A stretch of 20,755 nt of DNA from Azolla pinnata (taxonomy: Eukaryota; Streptophyta; Polypodiopsida; Salviniales; Salviniaceae): positions 1 to 20,755 of the forward strand of contig JBBBWG010011435.1 of assembly GCA_037176905.1 (NCBI GenBank). The letters run 5' to 3'. The notes beneath the pieces are model-generated. The model was not told the DNA's origin and did not search any database. It was given only the letters and a program-made list of their open reading frames with translations. Of the stretch, positions 1 through 10,221 are shown in pieces. The translations under genes and the position numbers were made by a program. Positions within the stretch are counted from its first letter, which is position 1. Each line of letters begins with the position of its first letter.

Positions 1-718
1 CACCATCATATGCATGTGCATGTATGTATGTATATGTGCATGCATGCATGCATGTGTGTGTATGTATGTATGTATGTATGTGTGCATCATCAGCAGCACC
101 ACCATCAACATCATCACCACCATCACCACCACCATCAACATCATAACCACCACCACCACCACCATCAACATCATCACCACCATCACCGCCGTCATCACCA
201 TCACCACCATAATGAACATCATCACCACCGCCACCATAAACATCACACCAACATCATATGCATGTGCATGTATGTATGTGTATGTGCATGCATGCATGTA
301 TGTGTGTTTGTATGTATGTATGTATGTGTGCGTGCGTGTATGTATGTATGTATGTATGTATGTATGTATGTATGCATGTATGTATGTGTGCATCGTCAGG
401 ACCACCACCATCAGCATCATCACCACCACCACCACCACCACCACCATCAACATCATCACCACCACCACCACCACCATCAACATCATCACCACCGCCATCA
501 TCAACATCTCCACCACCGCCACCATCAACATCATCACCACCATCACCACCATCACCACCATCATCACCATCATCACCATCACCACCATCATCATATGCAT
601 GTGTGTGTATGTATGTATGTGTGCGTGCATGTATGTATGTCAATGTCTGTATGTGTGGATGTATGCGTGCATGCGTATGTATGTATGTATGCATATATGT
701 ATGTATGTATGTGAATGG
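1..718. repeat. Composite of TATG-type and CAC/CAT-type microsatellites
   Basis: Three blocks rich in TATG, CATG and TG (about 8-88, 256-392 and 594-718) alternate with two blocks built of CAC, CAT and CAA triplets (about 89-255 and 393-593). The junctions recur: CATCATATGCATGTG leads into the TATG-type blocks near 5, 252 and 591, and GTGTGCATC followed by GTCAG or ATCAG leads into the triplet blocks near 81 and 387. The TATG-type blocks are long runs of strictly alternating pyrimidine and purine. Long reading frames here (His-rich, or Met/Cys/Val-rich) come from the lack of stop codons in the repeats and are not called as genes. Confidence 0.95.
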
Positions 719-720
719 AT

Positions 721-917
721 AAGCGTCCATGGCTGCTCTTCTTCTGCCGGGTCGTCTGATGGTGCTGCTGCTGATGCTGTTGATGCTCTGAACGATTCTT
801 CTTCCTCTGCTTCTGAATCCTGCAGACCAAACCCACAGCAACAGGAAAACGGAGATTCTCTCTCACAACGCAGCTGCTCCAGGAGCCCCACCCTTCCGTG
901 TCTTCTTCACCTCAGAA
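721..917 (+). promoter_or_regulatory. Probable 5' leader of the EMB2759-like gene
   Basis: This pyrimidine-rich stretch lies between the microsatellite block and the proposed start codon at 918. It is rich in TTCTTC and CTGCTG, as plant leaders often are. It carries an upstream ATG at 729 that opens a short Leu-rich frame ending about 60 bases later. No convincing TATA box is visible. The assignment rests only on position ahead of the reconstructed gene. Confidence 0.35.
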
Positions 918-3900
918 ATGGACCAGGTATTCCTCTACTCCAGAACGCATTCCTTTCCTTTTCGCGTTCCCCCTTGTGCGTATATATATATGCGTGTAGA
1001 TCTTGTCTCTCTATGCTTGCCTTCTTTGATGTTTTCCCCTGCTTTGCTAGGGTTTTGTGGGTTTTCCATGGTTCTCTCGTTCCCTGCGTTGTACGGATGC
1101 CTGGCCAACGTTCTTCTGGCTTTTCATTCTTTACATTGCAGTGCGATGTTTTTTTATTGTTATGGCCTCTCGCGTCTGTGCCTCTGCCATGGTTCATGTC
1201 TTTCTAGGTTTTCTGATGGTTTCTGACCTTTTTCTTTGCCTGATGCAAACAAACACTACTTGTTATGTTATGCTTTTAGATTTTCTGAAGATAAAAAGAG
1301 CAGAGTTTTCATCGTTTCTGTGTTCTTCCTTGTGGTTTCGTCCATGGAATTGTAGGCAAATAGCCGGTTCCTGTATATAGCAACATGTGCAAGGAATTTA
1401 TCCATGGAATTCATCCATGGAAATTTGACAATGCCCCCTGATAATTGTCAAAATACCAAACCCTACATGAGCGTTCGGATCAAGATGCCATAGGAAAGTT
1501 CTGGAGGTCAGGGTCTACGCCCCCTTCTTCCTAAATACTAAACCCTATTTTAAGTGATTTCTCAAAACTGTCTGTTTTGATCAAAATGCCATGGAAAACT
1601 GCTGAAGATGAGGGTGTCAATCATGAAGAATAATAATGGAATGGGCGCTTTTTTTCTCGTCTATTTCTGTGAAAAAGCAAAGTTTAGCAAGCATATAGAA
1701 GATCAAGAATGTGATTACGGAGTATCCTTTGGTACTTGCCTAAAAATGGATTCGATTCAGATATGTACATTGTTTCAGATATGGAGTGGTTTCACATCTC
1801 TTCAGCATCTCATAGAGCTCAGGAGATGTCCAAGATGTTTGCTGAAGAGAAATGCAGAGAAACCCTTTGCTCGGAAAAAATATGTATGCTTTGTTTTCCG
1901 AGCATATGCATATAAACATGCATCACACACATACATATATGTGTTTGTCATTATAACTATATATGTATGTATAGCTTCTCATTGCCATCCTCTCGATTCA
2001 TAGAAGGTGCATTTGTTCAGAGGCCAAACAATTAATGTACACAATTAGGAGACCATATGGCGTCAGTTTATATCTGATTTTAACCCTGTTGATCATTTGG
2101 AAGCTTTCTCTGCCCTTCTTAAGGAATAAACAATAAAAAAAACCCTGTATTGAAGAGAGAGTGGTCAAGCACACTAGAAATTGAAATATCTGGGGAAAAC
2201 TTGTGTCCTAGTTTCACATCTCAAAATGGTCAAATAGAAAGAAGCATGCTATTTCACATCTCAAAATGGTCAAATAGAAAGAAACATGCTATTTCACATC
2301 TCAAAATGGTCAGAATTTGGTGATGACTCCAGCTAATGTTTACGTTTCGGTAAAACCATTGCAAGATTTCTGAAAGGTTTCATTTTTTATCTGCATTTTC
2401 CTCAATTAGATCCATCATAGCAAGCCATAATGTACTCTCCAAAAGTTGTGTTCCTCATAACTCTGATTCAGTCCCTTATGGTAAGCTGTTCTGTCCTCTT
2501 TGATTTAGCCCGGATGTGATGTCTATATTTCAAAGACAGTGACGAATCACCAACCATCTTGTTTGTATTAGGTTCATTATAGTAAGGCAGGTAGTCCTCT
2601 TTAAAAGGTTTGTCGCTTATAATTCTTGTTTTGTCCATTCTGACAATCTTCTGTGTTCATCATGGTTCATTATGGTAGCCTGCTTGGTCCCCTTTGATCC
2701 ATCCCTCTTTTAAACTGCATTCCATGGATGGTCTATGGTTACAAAACTGAGGTTTATGTATAGAGAACACGTATTCCTTCGTTGATCATTAGAGAAATTC
2801 AGTTTGGATTATTTCGATGGAGAACACAGTACTAACATTTTATCAGCGACCTTTCGGAGAGCTTTTTCCAAACTACGGTTATCTCTAGTTGGTCAATGAT
2901 GTAATTGGTACATTGTTGACAGTCCTCACCACCATTCAGATTTTGTAGTTGCATACATGGTTTTTTTTTTGCCAATTTAATAAACTACTCTTTTGATTCA
3001 ACCAGCCATTCTGAAATATACAAAGTAGGGCGAGGCCTCCAAGGCCCAAAGCAAGAGTAATGGTGAGAAGTGTGGGCCATGTTTCTAGGGATATAGACCG
3101 CCAACCAATCTGAAAATTATTGTCACACATGACCTTTGTGAATGGATTTAAAAGAGCCCACGAGACAGCTTGCTGTCAAAGTTGACTTCTGAAGAAATAA
3201 CCGTTGAATCTTTGTTAATACAGTTTTGTATGCGTATCAATGTCATTTCCGTTGCTTTGTATTTTCTAGTTCATCATGTTGCCTGACATGATTGACAAGT
3301 AAAATTGTAGTATTATGTGAGTGGTAGGTAATTTATCACTGGATGTACAAATTTTTCATTTTGTTGCTTTTCTTTTAATTTTAAGTGAGGTTGAAACATG
3401 TTTTGGTGTTTCCCCAGGTTATTTGTGCCACAATCTCTTCTCATCCGGTAGCATTTCGACAAATTGAGAAGATGCCATTAGGTTTAAAAAGCACATGTTT
3501 GACTGTTAGACCAGCCAAGCAACTGAGATACAGGAGCCACCAACATCTTTGGTAAGTAGTGTTGGTTGTCTCTAAAATTAAATCAAGAGCTTTTTTAGTA
3601 AATCATGGTAGCATTGCCTGGGGAGTTGGTAATTTAAGCTCTCCCATGGAGTTTATGTTGGTCATCAGTTGTAAGTTCAAAGCTTTTTCCAGGTTAAACA
3701 ATTGGGTTAGGGTGGTTTATTGCAGTTTACCAATTTAATAACTATGTGAAAAGAGGTTAACAGTTTCAGAAATTTAGGAGCCTGCAGCATACAATTGTGC
3801 ACAAGATTAGAATGAAAGCATATAATATCGTTTCAGTCCTTTGTTGAATTCACTAATTAAATGTGGTGCTGGTAGCATGTTGTCTTAGTTCTATGACGTG

Positions 3901-4887
3901 AACATGCACATGTAGGCATCTTTATGTATCTGAGCACATTTTACTAATTTAATGGTTTGGCTACAGCTGCAATGGACTACCAAATTATCTGAAAACGTCT
4001 TGCAGATATCCGCATTATCTCCTCCATGCTTTGCCACTTCAAGCTGTCACAATGGACAATGATTCTGAAGGTAGCACATCCCAAGGACCAGCTCCATCAG
4101 TAGAGTATGCAGGTGCCTTTTCATCGGATCAAGGTCCCCGGCAATCACTGCTATGTTGTGTTCAAGTTTGGTATACCAATACAAGGAAAAGAGGTCTCTC
4201 TGAAAGCATTAAACATGTATTGGAAACTTCAAAAACGGAGCTGAAATCGTTAGACAAGGAAGTACTGTGTGAAAAACTGAAACGAGGAAAGCTGGTGTCA
4301 TCTTTAGTATGCTGGTGGACTGGAGCACAACCATGGATCAAGTTGCCCATCACAATTTTGTAAGGTTTCTATCATTGGTACTGACAATGTTTATTTTGCG
4401 GCAGATTAATAAATTGAAACTAACTGTGCTTTCCCTAAACATTTTCAGCGTTCCATGGTTCCTCATTGTCAGTTTTATTTATGGAACATCAGTATCAATG
4501 GATTTGATACCACTGTGGGTCATTGGACCTATTATTGTAGGCCTTTCAATTAAGGCAGGCATACAGATTTCTGCAGTATGCAGAAGAAAGATAGCTGACA
4601 TGAGGTTGGAAGAACATGTGATTAACTTGATAGAAGGAGTGAAGTCGGGTGAATTGCCTCGACGTTGCATTCAAGGTTCTCTTTCAAAATATGAAGAGGT
4701 GAAAATAGTAGTTTTTACTAAGAAGTCAGATGTGGCATCGTTCATTCAAAATGGAGAGATCATGCCTGTGTTGAGGCGATATTACAATAAAAAACTCGAG
4801 GAACTTGCAGAAACCTGGAGTGACAAATATCAGGATGCAAGATTGTTCTATCTGTATGTGGAGCGAAAACTGAAAAACATCATATAG
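918..4887 (+). CDS. EMB2759-like plastid membrane protein, four exons
   Basis: I join exons 918-926, 3418-3551, 3967-4359 and 4449-4887 (975 bases, 324 codons plus stop). Introns are GT-AG, and the last three exons join into one open frame. The core, residues about 171-223, matches what I recall of Arabidopsis EMBRYO DEFECTIVE 2759 (At5g63050): KLPITIFVPWFL, then FIYG, then LIPLWVIGPIIV. It contains two predicted membrane segments (about 172-191 and 198-222). The N-terminus is Ser/Thr/Arg-rich with few acidic residues, like a plastid transit peptide. The C-terminal 100 residues are charged and helical. Biochemical function is unknown; the Arabidopsis gene is needed for embryo development. Exons 2-4 are well supported. 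Exon 1 codes only MDQ and is a guess; translation could instead start at the ATG at 3472 in exon 2. Confidence 0.8.
927..3417 (+). other. Long first intron of the EMB2759-like gene
   Basis: This AT-rich region runs from a CAG/GTATTC donor to a TTTCCCCAG acceptor. No coding exon is apparent inside it; the open frames at 1057-1380, 1608-2003 and 2936-3130 are short and unlike any protein I know. It holds two loosely similar 80-bp stretches near 1450 and 1533, each with the plant telo-box AAACCCTA (1458-1465 and 1540-1547). It also holds a 40-bp tandem repeat at 2212-2311 and weakly repeated GGTTCATTATGG-like stretches near 2572 and 2662. Its 5' boundary depends on the uncertain exon 1. Confidence 0.45.
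2212..2311. repeat. 40-bp tandem repeat, 2.5 copies
   Basis: Copies start at 2212, 2252 and 2292 with TTTCACATCTCAAAATGGTC. The first two differ at one position (GAAGCATG versus GAAACATG). The third stops after about 20 bases. The repeat lies inside the proposed first intron and its near identity implies a recent duplication. Confidence 0.95.
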
Positions 4888-6023
4888 CTCATTGTATAAT
4901 GTTTTACACGCACGAGTGGATGATCCAAGGGTTTCCACATGAACATTCTCTGTGCTTTGCTACACAAATAGGAAGCAGGGAAACAAGGGCTGTTTATGTT
5001 GCTTTTTCTAGATGACCTTACCAGCAATGTGGCATTCTTTACTGGTATTCTGCGGATGCGATGGATCCACGGCAAGGGCTTTGAGCAGCAAGAAAAGTTT
5101 GGTTCATTGGGCTGTTATGAATTGCAAGAAATGGGCAGCAAAATTCAACAAGAAAAGAAGCAAATTAAGTATACTGCACCGTTCAGTAAAGCCACAGCAA
5201 AGATTATTTTTGTAATGCTCATAGCTACAGTCATGTTTTTTTTTTTGTACTGAAGGTTCCCTTGGTAGAACCTTTGATAGAGTGACTTCCCTAATATCTG
5301 TTTTTAGTTTAACCATGATTATCTGAGTTTTAGCGATTGTCCGTACATTCACACCATTGTACTCTTTATAATAGCGAGGAAAATCTGTAGGCTTATATCT
5401 TGTAGGCCTTATAGATCATCTCGAGACAAAGTGTCTGGCCTGGTTATACATAATTGGCAAGCAACTCATTTTGACTGCTTTACATTGATTTTTCACTTTT
5501 TTCTTCACACATGTACACTTTTGCAGTCTTTTTGCAGCGCGAGTTGAGAGCTGCAGGTCACACCATTATCTTTTGTGGCTGCATGTGTCATGGGAGCTGG
5601 CTAAAGGTACTCTGTAGACCACAATTTTTTACTTTTAAAGCATGTTGGGGTTTCCATAATCATGCTAATTTCTCATTTTCTTTGAGATTATGCACCCTAA
5701 ACCTGGGATGAAAGCATGCATCAAGTTCGGTTAAATGCTTGAACCTTACATGGCCAACATCTCCTCCGTTTCGGGCTGCAGGCGGACTTCTAGTGCCAGG
5801 TGAATCTTGTTGTACTTGCCGAAGGTTGTGTAAGGGTTGAATTCATGACCTTGTGCACTCTATGCAGTGTCCTCTCTTTTTTGATGATTTATAAGGTCAT
5901 AAAGAAGCTTAAACATAGAAAGTCCATATAGATCACACATGATTGCAACTCTTCTTGTCACTCTTCTGCATACATAAAAAGGACTATTATGGTTGGCCAA
6001 TATACTCCCTAAGTCATGTGGGG

Positions 6024-6293
6024 CTATTGCTGGAAGTAGAGCTTATTGATTGTATAGAGAGACCTTAAATGTGTTTTGAGCACCCAAATAGAAACTAACT
6101 TTACACCAGCCTTCTCCACTATTGACCATATGGTTGCACTCTATGCTTAATTCCCTTGGTCTATTGCTGGAAGTAGGGCTTACCGATTGTATAGAGAGAC
6201 CTTAAATGTGTTTTGAGCACCCAAATAGAAGCTAACTTTAGACTAGCCTTCTCCACTATTGACCATATGCTTGCACTCTATGCTTAATTGCCC
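6024..6293. repeat. 137-bp direct tandem duplication
   Basis: CTATTGCTGGAAGTAG begins copies at 6024 and 6161. The copies are nearly identical across GTATAGAGAGACCTTAAATG, AGCACCCAAATAGAA and CTTCTCCACTATTGACCATA, with a few substitutions. No coding capacity is apparent. Confidence 0.95.
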
Positions 6294-6790
6294 AAGACCC
6301 AAAGGCTCGCAAACGAAAGCCTTTGGCCCAGTCCTTAGAGAGCGGAGGCTTTTCAGAAGGTTTGAAAGCTTGGAAATACATAGTTTTAGTGGCATGAGTT
6401 GGGTCATTTGTGAGCAAGTCTTCTTTTGGGTGTGTGCTATGTCCAAGCAGTCTATCAATCTCTTTTCCAATTTACATTGACAAAGACTACTGACTGACTC
6501 TGTTGCTCGCAAAGTCGGGCACGTTGCTTTACGCAGACGATATGCGCCCAAAAACAAAGTATCTGGAGATGTTCTTACCGCATGCATTGGGGGGTTTTGC
6601 CATTGATCAATCGAAAGGTTATGATCCCAACAGCCCGAGAGATTGAGAAATTCTGCTCTGCTAATGATGGAGTATAGGAGATAGTGTCGGAAGATGAGAG
6701 TTTTCACATGCAAAGTGTTGCCGTTTAGATCGTTAGTACTCGATATTTCATCATGGGGTCAATTCTGGCTTTTGAAGATGGCCACTGGAT

Positions 6791-6831
6791 CTTTCTTTCT
6801 TTCTTTCTTTCTTCCTTCCTTCCTTCCTCCC
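6791..6831. repeat. TTTC/TTCC microsatellite
   Basis: About five copies of CTTT/TTTC are followed by about four copies of CTTC/TTCC. It is a pyrimidine-rich compound tetranucleotide microsatellite in non-coding DNA. Confidence 0.95.
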
Positions 6832-7635
6832 AATCAGTTCATGTACATTGTGATACATGCCGAATCCCAGTACTTTCTTGGCCATCTCGATTGGCACCTG
6901 CATACATTGGATCGAAGCTTGTCGAATACCCTTGGTTCCTTTCTTTCTCGCTACTCGATCAACTCGCAGATCAGAGCTATACCAGATGAATCAGTGCTCG
7001 AATCTCGGTCCCGTTTTCTTGCTCTTGATGCTGATCATCAATCAGCTCATGTATCGTAGCAGTGCGGATTCCGAGTCGAAGCTTGGAGCTTGTGGAGCTT
7101 GGTTCTCGGATTACCAACCCAAGTGAGCATGCATATCAGAAATGCCAGTCTTGCATGGTGCTACTGTATTATAGCCATTCCTTGGAGGAATCATAATCGT
7201 GTGATCTATCTGCCATCTACAGCAGGAAGGGTTTCCAATTCAGTCGAATTTATGTCAGGTTTTTGTTAAACCGTGTGAAAATCTGGCTAGATTCTATCTG
7301 GTTCTGGCGAGTTCGGCAAGAAGCTTTCCAGAAACTTTGCCCGATTTTGTCGAATTCGACAGAGCTTCCGGCGAGAGGTTCGTGGAAAGCTCCGCAGAAT
7401 CCCTGCAGAATCCGGCCGGAGTCTCGATCGAGCTCCGACGGAATTCTCGGCACGCTTGCTTCGCTCTCTCGATCATCATGCGAGTTGCGAGTTTTCTTTT
7501 TTTTTTCCTTCGATCGAACCTAGTTAGTGTGCCACTCCTTGTTTATGTGATATCAGGGTTTGAACTCATGACCCCTTGCCTCTTTGCTTCTTGCTTCCAG
7601 TTCCAGAAATTCCAATGTACATACATAACACAAAA

Positions 7636-7801
7636 AGAATGAAGAAGAAGAAAGAATGAAGAAGAAAGAATGAAGAAGAAGAAGAAGAAGAAGAAAGAAT
7701 GAAGAAGAAGAAGAAGAAGAAGAAGAAGAAGAAGAAAGAATGAAGCAGAAGAAGAAGAAAGAATGAAGAAGAAGAAGAAGAAGAAGTTCCCCTGTTTTTG
7801 A
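7636..7801 (+). repeat. GAA microsatellite forming a chain of six tiny ORFs
   Basis: GAA repeats at 7636-7786 are interrupted by AAAGAATGAAG words. ATGs occur at 7639, 7656, 7670, 7699, 7740 and 7763, at spacings of 17, 14, 29, 41 and 23. Each ATG opens a short Lys-rich frame, and each of the first five frames ends in a TGA that overlaps the next ATG as ATGA. The last frame ends at 7801, 22 bases before the start codon at 7823. A CTCTGCAG at 7812-7819 could be a splice acceptor, so the tract may be leader or intron. Confidence 0.85.
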
Positions 7802-7822
7802 AAGCTCTGCTCTCTGCAGGCT

Positions 7823-9478
7823 ATGGAGCATCAGGACCTTCCTCCTCCTCCTGCCTTCCCTTCTCCTCACCATCGCCTGCTTCTTCCTTCCCCTCCTCCG
7901 CCTCGCCATATCCTCGGCTATGGCTTCCCCGACGCCTGCGACCACAACTCTATCCATAGCCATGCCCCCAGAAGAAGAGGGTTCTTCTCCGAGATCCACC
8001 CCCATGGTTTCTTCCCCGGCCCGCAAGCACCTCCTCCTCCTCCCTCCTCTTCCTCCCCTTACGACTGCGCCTCCATGCGCCATGGATTGAGCCAGGCCGA
8101 GCTACGCCTGGCGGAGATGATCTCGGCTCCCATGGCGTACGATGCAAGGAGGCGAATTTGCCCCAACCCCTTGTTGCTGCCCTCCCAGGATCCCCTCTCC
8201 ATTCCGATGCAGGTTCAGATTCAGATTCCGCATCCGGCGGCGGCGCAGATGCTTTCTCTGGGTACCCGCCTGATGGCTCCGATCCATCTTCCTGCCATGG
8301 CCCATTCAACTGCTCAGATCGCGCGTTCGACGTCTCCTCGGATCCCCATCGATTTGTACGGGAATGCTGCTGCGGATTCTCCTTTTCCATCGCCGCCGTC
8401 GCCGCATTCTTCGCCTGCCTTTCATGCCCTTCATCCTCCTCCTCCTCATCGTCATCATCGTCGTCGATCTATGCATCCAGGGAATCATCATCTTAGGAGA
8501 GCGGAGGGCTTCGGTGTCGGAGCTATGGTGGAGAAGCGGAGGAGAGAGGCCGGCGATCGCGAGGCGCTGGTGAAAGAGACATGGGACCTGCACTGTTTGT
8601 TGCGAGCAGCTCGTAGCGAAGAAGAGGGTGCTCCAGCAGCATCCAGAGCTATGGCTTCTCAGGAATGCATCGAAATCGACGCGGTGTGGAAGGAGGGGAG
8701 CTGCAAGCGGAGGAAGGCTGATTGCTGGCACGAGGATCTCGCGGACGATGCCGCCGAGAAGGGAAGCGAGAGCGGATCGCGGAACGACGGTTTCGAGAAG
8801 GATTGTGAGTGGATCGAGGCTTGCAAGGCGCTGGCGAAGTCGAAGAATGGAGGGGAAGCAATCTCATCCCAGGAATCTGTTCAAGGTACCGAAGCGACGA
8901 CTTTGAAGGAGGAAGAAGAAGAAGAAGAAGAAGAAGAAGAAGAAGAAGATGAAGAAGAAGAAGAAGAAGCTAAGGGTGCCAAAAGAGCATGCGAACCGAA
9001 GAAATGTGTTCAAACAGCTGCAAGGGAGAAGCTTTGTGAGCTTATGTGCAACTCATCCGACGGCGAATCGGAAGGCGGGTTCTGTCCAGATTCGGAGGAC
9101 AAAGAAGAGCCATGCCCATCTCCTTCTTCGCCGCGTTCGGCGAAGAAGAAGGGCAAGGAAGAAATCGCACACGATCTCTTCTTGAGGCTCTTCGACGAGG
9201 ATCGCGGGCTCACGAAGCTGTACGAGGAGCAATGCCACGCGGGGAGGTTCGAGTGCTTGGTTTGCTCCACCGTCAAAGGCAAAGCGATCAAGATGTTCAA
9301 TGGGCTCACCAGCGTTGTACATCACGCGATGAAGATTCAGAAGACCAAGCGAAGGCCGGAGCATCGAGGTTTCGGGCGCGCCATATGCACGATCCTGGGG
9401 TGGGAGCGCGAGAGGCTACCATCGAGCGCCGAGAGGAAGAACTTGTCTCCGCGAGGCTGTCTACCCGACGATGCATGA
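7823..9478 (+). CDS. Uncharacterised plant protein with acidic tract and Cys/His C-terminal domain
   Basis: This 551-residue protein is encoded in one exon. Residues about 1-80 are Pro/His/Ser-rich and disordered, and the low-complexity character continues to about 220. A basic cluster CKRRK near residue 293 may be a nuclear signal. Residues about 363-384 are almost all Glu/Asp, encoded by GAA repeats. The C-terminus, about 450-535, is the conserved-looking part: HDLFLRLFDE, then FECLVC (Cys478, Cys481), VVHHAMKIQKTK (His500, His501), HRGFG (His514) and ICTILGWERERLP. I recall plant proteins of unknown function ending in a similar CLVC...H...TK...HRAFG...LGW..RLP block. The Cys/His spacing (C-x2-C-x18-H-x13-H) differs from classical C2H2 fingers, so zinc binding is plausible but unproven. 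Nuclear location and nucleic-acid binding are inference. The ATG at 7823 opens the frame right after a possible CTCTGCAG acceptor. Confidence 0.8.
   Translation: MEHQDLPPPPAFPSPHHRLLLPSPPPPRHILGYGFPDACDHNSIHSHAPRRRGFFSEIHPHGFFPGPQAPPPPPSSSSPYDCASMRHGLSQAELRLAEMISAPMAYDARRRICPNPLLLPSQDPLSIPMQVQIQIPHPAAAQMLSLGTRLMAPIHLPAMAHSTAQIARSTSPRIPIDLYGNAAADSPFPSPPSPHSSPAFHALHPPPPHRHHRRRSMHPGNHHLRRAEGFGVGAMVEKRRREAGDREALVKETWDLHCLLRAARSEEEGAPAASRAMASQECIEIDAVWKEGSCKRRKADCWHEDLADDAAEKGSESGSRNDGFEKDCEWIEACKALAKSKNGGEAISSQESVQGTEATTLKEEEEEEEEEEEEEDEEEEEEAKGAKRACEPKKCVQTAAREKLCELMCNSSDGESEGGFCPDSEDKEEPCPSPSSPRSAKKKGKEEIAHDLFLRLFDEDRGLTKLYEEQCHAGRFECLVCSTVKGKAIKMFNGLTSVVHHAMKIQKTKRRPEHRGFGRAICTILGWERERLPSSAERKNLSPRGCLPDDA
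8909..8974 (+). repeat. Coding GAA microsatellite (poly-Glu tract)
   Basis: Uninterrupted GAA/GAG codons, with one GAT, encode a run of about 20 acidic residues in the uncharacterised gene. It is a trinucleotide tract in frame, so length changes alter the tract without a frameshift. Confidence 0.9.
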
Positions 9479-9517
9479 GGAGGTTAGTAGCTATGTTTTT
9501 TTGCAGAGAATCGAAGC

Positions 9518-9551
9518 GAGAGAGAAAGAGAAAGAGAGAGAGAGAGAGAGA
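9518..9551. repeat. GA microsatellite
   Basis: A run of GAGAGA with two GAAA interruptions lies about 40 bases after the stop codon of the uncharacterised gene. It is likely in the 3' UTR. Confidence 0.95.
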
Positions 9552-9780
9552 TGTCGTGTGGATGCGGAATAGATGTATACGTGTGCATGTATGCATGTGA
9601 TGCATGAAAGTATATGTTGTGGTCCCCATTGTTGGAGATAGATCGATGGAGAGACTTTTACGAACGTGGCCAGATGTATGTGTACATGATGTTTCCTGCA
9701 TGTTGAGACATCGTTTGATCACGATGAACTCCGTGCGAGTTCGTATATCTCTGTCTCCAATCCGACGTAAAGAGGTATAT

Positions 9781-9797
9781 GGGGGGGGGGGGGGGGG
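9781..9797. repeat. Run of 17 G
   Basis: A homopolymer of 17 consecutive G residues follows GGTATAT and precedes TTTCTC. It could form a G-quadruplex, and its reported length may also be a sequencing artefact. Confidence 0.95.
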
Positions 9798-10176
9798 TTT
9801 CTCTACTGGTACACCTTAATTGATGAGAGGAGCAGATGGATATGGATATCTGATGCCCACTTCTCGAGGCCTCGAGTTTGGCTTGCAAGCGAAAAATGCG
9901 CAAACCGAAATCCGCATTTTCCCTTACTGCTCTCGAATAGCTGTTATCGTCCCCAGCCGAAGTTCTTTCGGAGGACCTGTTAATCCGGTGTTACTCGTTC
10001 TTGCACAGACCCGGTTTGGGATTTCTTTTTAGAGAAGAGAGAGGCCCTTAATGAGCCTCGGAGCAACGACTTGTTGGATTATAGCTCTGAAGATATATGA
10101 AGCAAAGCATGCGGAGAGGGAAAGTAGATGCAGCAAAGTTGATCGCCGAAAATTGCGAGACTATGTCATGGCTGTA

Positions 10177-10179
10177 TGC

Positions 10180-10218
<39 letters not shown>

Positions 10219-10221
10219 TAC
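10177..10221. repeat. AT dinucleotide microsatellite
   Basis: Two runs of alternating AT are separated by one TGTA and flanked by GCAT and CATG, making the whole near-palindromic. It lies in non-coding DNA. Confidence 0.95.

Larger units (their letters stand above)
4888..7635. other. Non-coding stretch downstream of the EMB2759-like gene
   Basis: The first few hundred bases are probably the 3' UTR. No protein-like frame is convincing here: those at 4996-5253, 5511-5711 and 6243-6713 (minus) have no recognisable motif. A possible untranslated exon runs from a TTTTGCAG acceptor at about 5536 to an AAAG/GTACTC junction at about 5608. Other contents are the 137-bp duplication at 6024-6293 and a TTTC/TTCC microsatellite at 6791-6831. 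The stretch at 7260-7500 is richer in GC and TCGA/GAATTC-like words. The words GGGTTGAATTCATGACC (5837) and GGGTTTGAACTCATGACC (7556) are similar to each other and may mark old repeats. Confidence 0.5.

Noticed and set aside
10..1207. Long His-rich and Met/Cys/Val-rich reading frames on both strands
   Set aside because: They are translations of the microsatellites, which lack stop codons. Several frames are open at once and there is no non-repeat coding sequence.
6480..6660. A LLYADD word in one plus frame (near 6529), resembling the reverse transcriptase catalytic motif
   Set aside because: The frame is short, has stops on both sides, and the residues around the motif do not fit reverse transcriptase. 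It is probably chance.
6243..6713. 156-codon minus-strand frame
   Set aside because: No recognisable motif, an unusual residue mix, and overlap with the 137-bp duplication; probably spurious.
7556..7580. GGGTTTGAACTCATGACC, which resembles a tRNA B box, as a possible SINE
   Set aside because: No A box, A-tail or target duplication was found nearby. A similar word at 5837 hints at an old repeat, but this is too little to call one.
7553..8390. Minus-strand frames opposite the start of the uncharacterised gene
   Set aside because: They are Ser-rich and Arg/Glu-rich shadows of the GAA tract and the Pro-rich coding sequence.
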